Shown piece after piece: positions 45,676-56,284 of a stretch of 64,000 bases of DNA. Positions within the stretch are counted from its first letter, which is position 1, and every line of letters begins with the position of its first letter. The stretch lies in contig CM036244.1 of NCBI GenBank assembly GCA_020698575.1, positions 696,001-760,000 on the forward strand, written 5' to 3'. The position numbers were made by a program, and so were the translations under genes. The notes beneath the pieces were generated by a model. The model saw nothing but the letters and a program-made list of their open reading frames with translations, was not told the DNA's origin and searched no databases. The stretch is from Bostrychus sinensis (taxonomy: Eukaryota > Chordata > Actinopteri > Gobiiformes > Eleotridae).

Positions 45676-46480
45676 CCTTGTTGAGTTTTAAATCCTTGCA
45701 GCTGAGTCCGGCGCTAGGACCCTGCTCCTCTCTCTCTCTCTCTCTCCCTCTGTCCCTTTGTCTCCTCCTCTGCTCCTCCCCCCCTCCCCTGCTCCGGGAC
45801 CAGCCTCTCCTCTCCCTCTCTCTCTCTCCTCCCCAGCTCGTGCCCCAGTCCCAGCCCGGGTGCGCTCCCTCTCGGATACCGCCGGACTTGTCCTCGCGCC
45901 GCAGAGCTATGGCCGTCAACCTCAGCAAGAACCGCCTGGCGCTGCTCACGGCGTACCAGGACGTGATCGACGAGGGCTCCCACACCGACTGGTGAGTGGC
46001 GTGGCTGTGCGCGTCCCGTCCTGCTGCGTGCACACGGGACGGAGGATGCGCAGGGTCCGGCAGCAGCATCACCTCGGACCCAAAAAACCTGCTTCCTGCG
46101 CCCTCCGTTGACCAGCTCCAGACAAAAGCGCGTTACGCAAAGCTTTTACGCAGTGGAAACAGGAGATTTGTGCTCGGGCTGTTGGGTTAGCGCACTCGGG
46201 GCCACCGTAGACTCGATGTTAGCTTATTTTTGGCACGCTCGTAACGCTTGTGTGCGCATTTTTTGGGTTAAACTGTGCCACTGTCTGAGGGCTAAAGGAT
46301 TCCTCAGATGGTAGTCATTTTGTGGTGGGAGAAAAAAAAAAAAAAGGCGAAGACGGGGTTAGATTTGGGGGATGTTGTCGGGAGAGAGAAGGGGGCAGAG
46401 AGGGGGCCCCAAACCTGTGTTAAAGGCAGCGCGAGGCGAGGCCGGAGCAGCAGCAGCAGCGGCTGCGGTGCTAAAATGGA
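45676..46480 (+). promoter_or_regulatory. GC-rich promoter-like island of the drebrin-family gene
   Basis: GC and CG content rise sharply here relative to both sides. A (TC)n tract at 45728-45747 and a pyrimidine-rich C-run near 45778 precede the start codon. CG dinucleotides continue through the exon into the first 500 bp of the intron. No TATA box is evident, as expected for a CpG-type promoter. The transcription start cannot be fixed from sequence alone. Confidence 0.55.
45909..45991 (+). CDS. dbn1: Drebrin-family actin-binding protein, first coding exon
   Basis: The exon codes MAVNLSKNRLALLTAYQDVI followed by DEGSHTDW and ends CTG|GTGAGT, splitting the Trp codon after two bases. The start lies in a good context (GAGCTATGG). 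This is the N-terminus of the ADF-homology domain of drebrin and drebrin-like proteins, which bind F-actin and act at dendritic spines (drebrin) or at endocytic and Golgi actin (drebrin-like). The KNRLALLTAYQDVI(D/E) pattern fits drebrin (dbn1) better than dbnl, from memory of the families. Only 28 of several hundred residues are present. I found no exon continuing ALYTYE downstream, so the next exon probably lies past the right edge or was missed. Minisatellites crowd both sides. Confidence 0.72.
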
Positions 46481-47599
46481 CTCTGTGTAGTTTTTTGGGG
46501 GTTAATTAATTCAGTCCAGTCATCACCTGCAGGGGGAGTAGTGGGCAGGAGGCGCTGGTGATGGGAGCAGAGAAGAACTGTGGAGCAGGCAGATTCTCAA
46601 ATGTTCAAAACCAAGTCAGAAATGAAAATAATAAAGCAGTTTAATGAAGTGTTGTTGGAGCAGATGCCAGTTGTATTTTTACAGTGTTTTTTGCTTAATC
46701 GTAGTTTTGATTATAATCACTGCTGCTGCTGCTTTTGGACGCTAAACAGAGACAATTGAAGTTCATTTGCAAAAGCAGATAACTCAGTTTTTATAAATTC
46801 TCAAAAAAAAAAGTAGTGTTTTCTATTATTTCCTTCAGTTTATTTCATTCAAACTAAAGTTGAGTGAATCTGACCAACAGGATATTATCGGTTATTGCTC
46901 TAAATGGATTTGGGCAAAGCGTAAATTACAAACCTTAACTCTTTTTTTTAAATGGCATTTATCTGTTTTTGTATGGGGATTTTATTCTGTAGTATTTGTT
47001 ATTTATTATTCTTCCTATGCTCTTAAATATCATGCTAATATTGGTTTTATTTATAAAAACTCACCAGTGCTGTCTTAGAGAAACGTTTTCTCGTTTTGTC
47101 TGCGGAGCGTGTGCAGCAGTGACGATGAAACTGATGGAATGATGTCTCGTGGTCACCTGCAGGGGGCGTAGTGAGCAGAAAGCACTGTTAATGCATCTGC
47201 AGAGCGAAGTGACAGAGTCCAGCTCACACACGGATCATTCTGCCGTTGTGTCCTTGGGCCTGTCGCTGCTGTGTGAGTGTGCGAGTGTGATTCTGTGATG
47301 GTTAGAGTATTAGTAGTAGTATTTTTATTATTATTATGATAAACCAGGAGGAAATGTGACCAAATTAATGAAAATACGACTAAATCTGGGCTTTTAAAGT
47401 ATCTTTTTTTGGTCACAACACATTTTCATTGAAGGCTCTGATGGAACAACATCTGTGGACCACAAGGCTCAACCATTTTGAATAAATATCTAACTGCGAT
47501 TTTTCTACGAGACATTGCAGCTGCGATTAGATTTGCGATATTTTGTAAAATCAATGCTCATTTGAAGCATTTGCTGAAATATTCACTGCTGAGCTCATC
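45992..47599 (+). other. dbn1: Start of the presumed drebrin-family intron 1
   Basis: GC-rich to about 46480, then AT-rich non-coding sequence. CACCTGCAGGGGG(A/C)GTAGTG(G/A)GCAG occurs near 46526 and 47155, a short direct repeat. No exon recognised. The small frames at 46860-47078 and 47153-47416 are not convincing. Confidence 0.5.
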
Positions 47600-48323
47600 C
47601 AAAATAAAAATCTACATCAGTCAAAATCACTTGAATTTAACAAAAGAAAGCAAACTGATCATGGGGTAAGAAAACTGCACTTACACCATGGACATAAGTT
47701 TGCTTGAAATAAGAAAAAATGGCTTGAAACAGAAGAAATAACTTAAAACAAGTCAAATAATCTAGGAATAACTTAATAAGTAAATAAATCTAATCTACTA
47801 AAAAGAGCTTGAATTAAGATTAATAATCAGAATTCAAGTCATTTTAATGCAGGATATGGAGAAAACATGTGATATTCAATAACTATGTTGAAAATAACGA
47901 TATTATTGCGATATTTGAAAATAGAGCCTACTTTTGGAACATAGTAAGTTAAATTCACTACATTTCACAAAAATGTAAGTTCCTGTATTTACAAGTCAAA
48001 ACAGCAACAAAATCAAAACTTAACACAGACTAAACCAGGAATAAAACAAGGCTAAGCTGTGACTAAATTAATTAAATTCCCACTAAAACTGGACTTTTTA
48101 AACATTTTTATTTAGTCACAACACATGTTCTTTTAAGGCTCTGGTGGAAAATGATTCTTCAGTGTAAATCTCTGTCAGATGGAAGACCACAGTGTTATTG
48201 TGATATATTTAGATTCTTGCTGATACAGATATTGCAGTTGCTGATATTGCGATAACGATAATTTTGCGATATATATTGCGCAGCCCTAATTTTAACCAAT
48301 GTAGATATTGATTTTTTGCAGTG
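47600..48323. mobile_element. GATTTTTTGCAGTG-ended miniature element, split by a hAT-like insertion
   Basis: The right end GATTTTTTGCAGTG and body words (TGGGGTAAGAAAACTGCACT, AACAAGTCAAATAATCT) match the element at 29024-29395. The left end is degenerate (about 47600). The sequence is interrupted after AAGTCATTTTAA (47847) and resumes at TTTTAACCAATG (about 48290). Confidence 0.7.
47848..48288 (+). mobile_element. hAT-like non-autonomous element, copy 2, nested
   Basis: Nearly identical from about 47885 to the element at 4211-4617. It is flanked by ATTTTAA (47841-47847 and 48289-48295), a 7-bp match that is 8 bp with one mismatch, consistent with a hAT target duplication. It ends GCGCAGCCCTA. 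A fragment of another copy's right end lies at about 48425-48466. Confidence 0.75.
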
Positions 48324-48474
48324 TGTACAGATTAAGGACGGGATATTTTTTCTCCTTGATAACTGCAGACTTTGTGATTTGCTAAATTGCAAAAGTTTGA
48401 TTCGATTTCGATTCATTGTGATATCAATATTTTGTTTGCTGATATCACGATATATTGCGCAGCCCTACTCATTA

Positions 48475-48484
<10 letters not shown>

Positions 48485-48523
<39 letters not shown>
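48485..48523. repeat. (ATT)n microsatellite
   Basis: Thirteen ATT repeats. The poly-leucine frame here is an artefact. Confidence 0.95.
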
Positions 48524-48917
48524 ATATAAAACATAATTTAAAAGAGATTTAAAGAGTTTTGTGCAGGTTCTAAGTTTAAAAGTGATGTTAAATAAAAAAG
48601 TGATTTATTTAAAATGGCTTTGTAGAGAAATATGTGCAAACCTGGTCATTTCATTTATTACTAAAAAGAGTTATTTTTTCAAGCATGTCAGGTTTTATTT
48701 CCACCTTTGGACTTTCAGATATTTTAATGAAAGGTGTTGCTTTATGAGAAGTGAGCCGTGAGCAGCAGTTTTGGTTTTGTTTGGTGAAATTTTCAGGAGG
48801 AAGTGAAAGCAGAAGTGAGCTCAGGAGGAAGACGTTTGTTTTTCCTGGAGCTGATGTTTGGATTCAAGTTAAACAGAAACTCAGACACTTTTACTGCCTC
48901 TGTATGGATCTGTGCAC
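48524..48917. other. Spacer
   Basis: No feature recognised. AAACTCAGACACTTTTACTGCCTC near 48878 is echoed near 49168 and 49378, showing that the following trinucleotide block is a set of diverged tandem duplications. Confidence 0.4.
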
Positions 48918-48919
48918 AG

Positions 48920-48968
<49 letters not shown>

Positions 48969-48990
48969 GCTACTGCTACTACTACTACTG

Positions 48991-49028
<38 letters not shown>

Positions 49029-49475
49029 GCTACTGCTACTACTACTACTACTACTACCACTACTATTACTACTACTACTACTACTACTACTACTACCACT
49101 ACTATTACTACTACTACTACTACTACTACTGCTACTACTACTGCAGAGTACTACTATTTACTACAAAGTTAAACAGCAGCTCAGATGCTTTCACTGCCTC
49201 TGTATTCAACAACAACACTACTACTGCACTATATTATTACTGCATAATACTGAATAATACTGCACAATACTACTACTACTACTACTACAGAATACTACTA
49301 CTACTACTACTGCTGCAGAATACTGGATACTACTGCGTAATACTACGACTACTGCACAAGTACTACTACTACAAAAACAAGCAACTCAGACGCTTTCACT
49401 GGCTCTGTATCCAACACAACTGCATGATACTACTACTACTACCATTACTACTACTACTACTACTGTGTAATACTA
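48918..49475. repeat. (ACT)n microsatellite cluster with duplicated spacers
   Basis: A long ACT tract (48918-49143) is followed by three shorter ACT runs, separated by repeated spacers with CAGATGCTTTCACTGCCTCT and related words. All long frames (poly-Y, poly-L, poly-T, poly-V) are artefacts. Confidence 0.93.
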
Positions 49476-49610
49476 CTATTACTGTTAAGAGAGTAGAAAA
49501 AGAAGAATAGCTGAGGGAATGGTTGTGTATTTTGCAGAAGTGAAACTAAACTCCAGTAAAGCTCCTAAAGCAGAACAAGGTTTGGTTCAAAACAGTACTC
49601 GAGTTAAAGT

Positions 49611-49692
49611 ACAATTACTGTAGTACTCATTCCAATTACTGTAGTACTCATTCCAATTACTGTAGTACTCATTCCAGTTACTGTAGTACTCA
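49611..49692. repeat. 21-bp minisatellite
   Basis: Four copies of a 21-bp unit containing TAGTACTCATTCCAATTAC. Confidence 0.93.
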
Positions 49693-49751
49693 TTCATTTG
49701 TTTATCTTCTTCCACTTATTACACTGAGAGGTCGCAACTATAGACCTGAGC

Positions 49752-50945
49752 TGAGGACATTTAGAGACACTCCTCACCTGGACAGGTGTCTGAGGACATT
49801 TAGAGACACTCTCACCTGGACATGTGTCTGAGGACATTTAGAGACACTCTCACCTGGACAGGTGTCTGAGGACATTTAGAGACACTCTCACCTGGACAGG
49901 TGTCTGAGGACATTTAGAGACACTCCTCACCTGGACAGGTGTCTGAGGACATTTAGAGACACTCCTCACCTGGACAGGTGTCTGAGGACATTTAGAGACA
50001 CTCTCACCTGGACAGGTGTCTGAGGACATTTAGAGACACTCTCACCTGGACAGGTGTCTGAGGACATTTAGAGACACTCTCACCTGGACAGGTGTCTGAG
50101 GACATTTAGAGACACTCTCACCTGGACAGGTGTCTGAGGACATTTAGAGACACTCTCACCTGGACAGGTGTCTGAGGACATTTAGAGACACTCCTCACCT
50201 GGACAGGTGTCTGAGGACATTTAGAGACACTCCTCACCTGGACAGGTGTCTGAGGACATTTAGAGACGCTCCTCACCTGGACAGGTGTCTGAGGACATTT
50301 AGAGACGCTCCTCACCTGGACAGGTGTCTGAGGACATTTAGAGACGCTCCTCACCTGGACAGGTGTCTGAGGACATTTAGAGACGCTCCTCACCTGGACA
50401 GGTGTCTGAGGACATTTAGAGACACTCCTCACCTGGACAGGTGTCTGAGGACATTTAGAGACACTCCTCACCTGGACAGGTGTCTGAGGACATTTAGAGA
50501 CACTCCTCACCTGGACAGGTGTCTGAGGACATTTAGAGACGCTCCTCACCTGGACAGGTGTCTGAGGACATTTAGAGACACTCTCACCTGGACAGGTGTC
50601 TGAGGACATTTAGAGACACTCTCACCTGGACAGGTGTCTGAGGACATTTAGAGACGCTCCTCACCTGGACAGGTGTCTGAGGACATTTAGAGACACTCTC
50701 ACCTGGACATGTGTCTGAGGACATTTAGAGACACTCTCACCTGGACAGGTGTCTGAGGACATTTAGAGACACTCTCACCTGGACATGTGTCTGAGGACAT
50801 TTAGAGACACTCCTCACCTGGACATGTGTCTGAGGACATTTAGAGACACTCCTCACCTGGACAGGTGTCTGAGGACATTTAGAGACGCTCCTCACCTGGA
50901 CAGGTGTCTGAGGACATTTAGAGACGCTCCTCACCTGGACATGTC
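49752..50945. repeat. 38/39-bp minisatellite with paired E-boxes
   Basis: About 31 copies of a unit with GAGGACATTTAGAGACACTC followed by CTCACCTGGACAGGTGTCT. Each full unit holds the inverted pair CACCTG-GA-CAGGTG. A few units read CACCTGGACATGTG. ACACT/ACGCT and CTCTC/CTCCTC variants are grouped in runs, suggesting block expansion. The CPQTPVQVRSVSK frame is an artefact of the 39-bp (13-codon) form. Confidence 0.97.
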
Positions 50946-51105
50946 TCTTGTTGTCCTCCTGTCCCGTGTCTCAGTAAACTCTGATGCTCAAGTCCAGAGG
51001 GAGCGTGTCTTTCCTCTGCTGCAGCGACAGAAACGCTCCATTTTCCAGCTCACTCTCAGAGGAACAGCAACGTGTTTTTATCCAGAGATTTACAGCACAC
51101 CAAAG

Positions 51106-51835
51106 GTCCTGGTTTAGTCCTGGTTTAGTCCTGGTTTAGTCCTGGTTTAGTCCTGGTTTAGTCCTGGTTTAGTCCTGGGTTAGTCCTGGTTTAGTCCTGG
51201 TTTAGACCTAGTTTAGTCCTGGTTTAGTCCTGGTTTAGACCTGGTTTAGTCCTGGCTTAGTCCTGGGTTAGTCCTGGGTTAGTCCTGGTTTAGTCCTGGT
51301 TTAGTCCTGGTTTAGTCCTGGTTTAGTCCTAGTTTAGTCCTGGTTTAGTCCTGGTTCAGTCCTGGTTTAGACCTAGTTTAGTCCTGGTTTAGTCCTGGTT
51401 TAGTCCTGGTTTAGTCCTGGTTTAGTCCTGGTTTAGTCCTGGTTTAGACCTAGTTTAGTCCTGGTTTAGTCCTGGTTTAGTCCTGGTTTAGTCCTGGTTT
51501 AGTCCTGGCTTAGTCCTGGGTTAGTCCTGGGTTAGTCCTGGTTTAGTCCTGGTTTAGTCCTGGTTCAGTCCTGGTTTAGACCTAGTTTAGTCCTGGTTTA
51601 GTCCTGGTTTAGTCCTGGTTTAGTCCTGGTTTAGTCCTGGTTTAGTCCTGGTTTAGACCTAGTTTAGTCCTGGTTTAGTCCTGGTTTAGTCCTGGTTTAG
51701 TCCTGGTTTAGTCCTGGCTTAGTCCTGGGTTAGTCCTGGGTTAGTCCTGGTTTAGTCCTGGTTTAGTCCTGGTTTAGTCCTGGTTTAGTCCTAGTTTAGT
51801 CCTGGTTTAGTCCTGGTTTAGTCCTGGTTTAGTCA
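51106..51835. repeat. 11-bp minisatellite (GGTTTAGTCCT)
   Basis: About 66 copies. A block of roughly 240 bp with GACCTAGTTTAG and CTTAGTCCTGGGTTAG variants is repeated twice. Confidence 0.96.
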
Positions 51836-51857
51836 CCTGTGTAATTCCGTTCTAATG

Positions 51858-52068
51858 TTTCCTCCTCCTCAGAAACAGAGCTGCAGTAGTATTGGGTCTG
51901 AGTAATCCTGTATGCTGAGGCACTGCCCTTCCCCAGAGCTGAAAACGCTCGGTCTCACAGCTCTACGTAGAAACCAGGAAGTGCTCCTGCGCGTTTCTAA
52001 AGCCCAGACACCGTCACCGGACTCGTTCTGATCATTTCAGCCTTAAACCTCCGTCACTACCAAGCAGC
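51858..52068 (+). mobile_element. Non-autonomous DNA element, family copy C (partial)
   Basis: Shares TCCTGTATGCTGAGG, GAAAACGCTCGGTCTCACAG and CCAGACACCGTCACCGGACT with the copy at 6413-6873. Both ends are truncated. It lies between two minisatellites of opposite orientation. Confidence 0.7.
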
Positions 52069-52303
52069 TGATGTCCTGAGAGGAGGAGAGTCACAGTAAT
52101 GGGACGGGGGGCATGAGGGGGGTACCAGAGGACAGGGGGGCATGAGGGGGGTACCAGAGGGGCATTGTTGGGGTGGGGTGGTATTAGGGGGGGTCCCGAG
52201 TGTCTGGGGTCAGTCCTGTTCAGAGCTGTTTGTCTTTGTTCAGAACTCATCGAGCGGAAAAAACAGAACAAACCCAGAGGACGCTTCCCCCTCCACTCAG
52301 ACA
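52069..52303. other. G-rich spacer
   Basis: Contains a duplicated GGGGGGCATGAGGGGGGTAC block (about 52105 and 52134) and several G-runs that could form G-quadruplexes on the plus strand. Confidence 0.5.
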
Positions 52304-52611
52304 GAACTAAACCAGGACTAACCCAAGACTAAACCAGGACTGAACCAGGACTAACCCATGACTAAACCAGGACTAAGCCAGGACTAACCCAGGACTAAAC
52401 CAGGACTAAACCAGGACTAAACCAGGATTAAACCAGGACTAAGCCAGGACTAACCCAGGACTAAACCAGGACTAAACCAGAACTAAACCAGGACTAACCC
52501 AAGACTAAACCAGGACTGAACCAGGACTAAACCAGGATTAAACCAGGACTAAACCAGGACTAAACCAGGACTAAGCCAGGACTAAACCAGGACTAAACCA
52601 GGACTAAACAG
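52304..52611. repeat. 11-bp minisatellite (CCAGGACTAAA)
   Basis: About 28 copies, the exact reverse-complement sense of the array ending 470 bp to the left. Confidence 0.95.
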
Positions 52612-52782
52612 GTCTCTATTTTCAGGATTTATTTCAGGATTTGACTTTACGTTTGGGATTTGTACAGACCATCTTTTGGATTTCCTTTGGATTAAGTTTT
52701 GGATGCCTGTGTTCTATGAACTAACGTGCATTAAAGAACCTGCAGGTGATTCTTGCTCAGGTCGTATTTTGTCTGCTTTAGC

Positions 52783-52823
<41 letters not shown>

Positions 52824-53721
52824 TTTGTGAGTTAAACTGTCTCTGCCTTTGTTGTTTTTTGGTTGTTAATATTTAAAAATAACATAACATTGGTAAATTG
52901 TCACTATTTCCAGAACTTTTCTTTTGATAATTATTTGCGCTGTTGTGTGAGTGTTACACATTTTTAAATAAATGCAACTATGCTTATGTTTTTTCCTCTT
53001 CATGATGCATTTTTTGTCCGATGTGACTTATAATCCAGAAAATACGGTGCCCCTGATCTAGCAGCTCCTGAGTCAGTATTCGTCCCGGGGCCGGTCCCAC
53101 TTTAGTGAAACCAGTACCTCTCTGCAGCGTTTGATGAGGTTTCCCCCCTGAAACAGCTGGAGGGGGCGGGTCACATGACATGCCCCTGGGCCAATCAGAG
53201 CCCACGCACGCTCACCACAGTTTGATCTGGAGAGGCCTGATCGTCGCTGTCATTATCAGAAACACGAGCTGCTCTCAGGGGACGAGAGACCACAGCGGGA
53301 CCAAAATATGAGCGAGACTAAAGGACGGGACCAGGACTAAACTCTGGCCGTCGTCTTTGGTGCATTTTGTTCCAGTTGATAAAATGTAAACACAGATAAT
53401 GGCTCAGGTTAAGTTTAAACATTAACCTGCATCTTAGCATTTTTTGTTTTATTTTAGCTCTAGCATCGGTAAAATCCCGTTGTAGTTGTTTCCTGGAAGA
53501 GTTACTGTGTGATGTTTTACCCTCTGAGACTCTCAAAGACACTTAATCATTAAAACTTAACCCAGAGGAACCGGCCTGGAGAGGTTTGTTCTGGCTCTGG
53601 ATCAAACCAAAGACTCATTAAAGACTGATTCTGGTTAATTCATGACAGAAAAACACAACATGGCCTTGAGGCTCGGTTAAAACATTATCAATGAAAAAAA
53701 ACTTTATCAGACTGAGGTAGA
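52612..53721. other. Spacer with (ATA)n run and isolated TIR fragment
   Basis: An (AAT)n run lies at about 52784-52822. At 53020-53047 TGTGACTTATAATCCAGAAA and ATACGG form the right end of the CCGTATTTTCCGG element family. No gene called; the 70-odd codon minus-strand frames lack support. Confidence 0.5.
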
Positions 53722-54601
53722 GTCCTGGTTTATATACTTTAGACCTGGTTTGATCGAGGTTTGGACCTGGTTTAGCCTTTGGTTGGTTCTCGTTTGGGTT
53801 CTAGAGTGGTCTTAGTTTGGGGACCTGGTTTATTCCTGGGTTTAGTCTTGGTTTAGCCTTGCTTTAGACCTGGTTTATTCCTGGTTTAATCAAGGGTTTG
53901 ACCTAGTTTTAGTCTTGGTTTGGTCCTTGATTGGTTCATCCCGTTTTAGTTCTAGATTTTTTGGTCCTGGTTGAGCCCTGCTTTAGACCTGGTTAAGACC
54001 CGGTTTAGTCCTGGCTTAGTCCTGATTTAGCTGTGTTTTAGTTCTGTTTTAGTCCTGTTTTAGCCCTGTTTTAGTCCTGTTTTCGTCCTGTTTTAGCCTT
54101 GTTTTAGTCCTGTTTTAGCCCTGTTTTAGCCCTGTTTTAGCCTTGTTGTAGCCCTGTTTTAGCCCTGTTTTAGCCCTGTTTTAGGCCTGTTTTAGTCCTG
54201 GTTTAGCCCTGTTTTAGCCCTGTTTTACCCCTGTTTTAGTCCTGTTTTAGTCCTGTTTTCGCCCTGTTTTAGCCCTGTTTTAGCCCTGTTTTAGTCCTGT
54301 TTTAGCCATGTTTTAGGCCTGTTTTAGTCCTGTTTTAGCCCTGCTTTAGTCCTGTTTTAGCCCTGTTTTAGCCCTGTTTTAGTCCTGGTTTAGCCTTCTT
54401 TTAGTCCTTTTTTAGCCCTGCTTTAGTCCTGTTTTAGCCCTGTTTTAGCCCTGTTTTAGCCCTTTTTTAGCCCTGTTTTAGCCCTGTTTTACCCCTGTTT
54501 TAGTCCTGTTTTAGCCCTGTTTTAGTCCTGTTTTAGCCCTGTTTTAGTCCTGCTTTAGTCCTGCTTTAGTCCTGTTTTAGCCCTGTTTTAGCCCTGTTTT
54601 T
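53722..54601. repeat. 11-bp minisatellite (TTTTAGCCCTG)
   Basis: Degenerate from 53722 to about 54030, then about 52 copies of TTTTAGCCCTG/TTTTAGTCCTG. The monomer differs from GGTTTAGTCCT mainly by T-for-G at the start. Confidence 0.95.
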
Positions 54602-55410
54602 ATGGCTCTTTTGGTTCTTAACCTGGTCTGTGTCTGGACTTCTCAGTGGGTGGTGTCTGAGTCTGAGTTAAACCGCTCCAAACTCTGTCAGTCACAACTT
54701 TTATTCCGAGACGGCTCTCAGTGAAATGTAAAAGTGCCACTCGTTGGGCACAGATTGAGGACGGAGCAGACGCCCGGGGAACAGCGCCTCCTGTGGGGGG
54801 GTCCCGCTCTGCAGAGATCTCTCAGACTCTGTTGAGCCTGGGTTTGAGCTGAAGTGAGCTGTTAGCTGCTGTTACAGTGAGAGCAGAGAGCGATCCAAGG
54901 CCACCAGGAGCCTTTTACTGCCGCGCTCTCACAAATACTTCAGTCCCAGCTCTGACTCTGCCGCACACTCACTACAGGCGCTTTTTACTTTCTACAGTTC
55001 CTCTGCTGGACTTGGAAACGGACAAATAAACCCCGACTGTGAACCTCAGTGAAGGAGGACAACCCTAAACCTCTTTTCAGTTCTCGGTTTAGTGTCCTGC
55101 TTGTTATGGAACTGGGTTTATTGCAGTTTTTTATCAGTATCATTGTAATATCTTTCACTAAGTCTCAGTAAAAATATGTTTGACCATGGTGGCAAAGTGG
55201 GGAGCATGTACCAGTAGTAGTATTAGTAGTAGTAGTAGTAGTAGCCAGGACTAAACCAGGACTAAACCTGGTCTAAATTAGGACCAAATCAGAAACAAAC
55301 CAATGACCGACCTTTGAAACAGATCAGTGCCAAACCAAAAATAAGAAAAATAAGAAAAAAAAAAAAATAAGAAACTAAACCAGGACTGAAGTGGGACCAC
55401 GCAAACACAG
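54602..55410. other. Spacer with short (AGT)n run
   Basis: (AGT)n at about 55212-55243. No gene recognised. Confidence 0.35.
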
Positions 55411-55535
55411 ACCAAACCCGGTCCAAACCAGGTCCAAACCAGGTCCAAACCAGGTCCAAACCAGGTCCAAACCAGGTCCAAACCAGGTCCAAACCAGGTC
55501 CAAACCAGGTCCAAACCAGGTCCAAACCAGGTCCA
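55411..55535. repeat. 11-bp minisatellite (CCAAACCAGGT)
   Basis: Eleven almost perfect copies. The two overlapping minus-strand frames of 78 codons (DLVWTWFGPGL) are artefacts. Confidence 0.97.
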
Positions 55536-55604
55536 AGCGCAGGGCAGTAGTTGTTTCTTTTGTAGCCTAGTTAATTTTACATTTAGTACCCAAATAATGT
55601 AATG

Positions 55605-56062
55605 TCATCTCCTCAGAAACAGAGCTGCAGTAGTATTCTGTCTGAGTAATTCCTGTATGCTGAGGCGCTGCCCTTCTCCAGAGCTGAAAACGCTCGGTCT
55701 CACAGCTCATGTGAAACCAGGAAGTGCTCCTGCGCGTTTCTAAAGCCCAGACACCGTCACCGGACTCGTTCTGATCATTTCAGCCTTAAACCTCCGTCAC
55801 TACCAAGCATCAGCTCACAAATCTATCTGTTAGCATCATGTCGCTAACAGCTGTGCTAAATAACTATTTTTTTATGCTCTGTCCAGTCCCCAGCGTTGCC
55901 AGCAGGGGGCGACAGACTCCTAATCCAAGCGTTGTCTGCAGAGTCACAGTAACAGCTCCCAACAGAAGAGGTTTTCCACAGAGACATGATTTTCATATAA
56001 AACCTGAAACACTAAAGCACTGTTTCTGAAAAACTGAGGAAAGCAGAATATGGAGCTTTAAA
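55605..56062 (+). mobile_element. Non-autonomous DNA element, family copy D
   Basis: Long copy of the family at 6413-6873, sharing CAGCGTTGCCAGCAGGGGGC and other words. It has a well preserved right end AGCAGAATATGGAGCTTTA and a truncated left end. It carries a 60-bp-scale insertion with GTCACAGTAACAGCTCCCAA absent from copy A. Confidence 0.75.
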
Positions 56063-56284
56063 TTGAGTTTTTGTGTTTTGTTTTATGGCTGAGCAGTGTT
56101 TAAAGCTGATCTCTGAACAAACGGTGAATTGTTATCTGTGCAGTTGAGTTTGCTCAGTGGCTGCAGGACAATGACCTCTGCGTCACCGCCGTCCCAGGAC
56201 GGTGTTTGGACTGGACCTTGGGCTTCAGATCCGGTTCCTGGACTTTTTAGAAGCACTTCTTCCTTAACAGATCCATACATCACA

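Noticed and set aside
45659..46111. Long overlapping frames on both strands around the drebrin-family start
   Set aside because: They come from GC-rich composition with few stops. The drebrin-family frame with its donor at 45992 is the supported one.
48751..49510. Poly-Tyr, poly-Leu, poly-Thr and poly-Val frames
   Set aside because: All are (ACT)n microsatellite translations.
50118..50934. Minus-strand frames with 13-residue CPQTPVQVRSVSK repeats, like a repeat protein
   Set aside because: The frame only persists where units are 39 bp. The 38-bp units shift it, so there is no selection for coding.
49752..50945. A CRISPR array (regular ~38-bp repeats)
   Set aside because: There are no unique spacers between units; it is a plain tandem minisatellite in a vertebrate genome.
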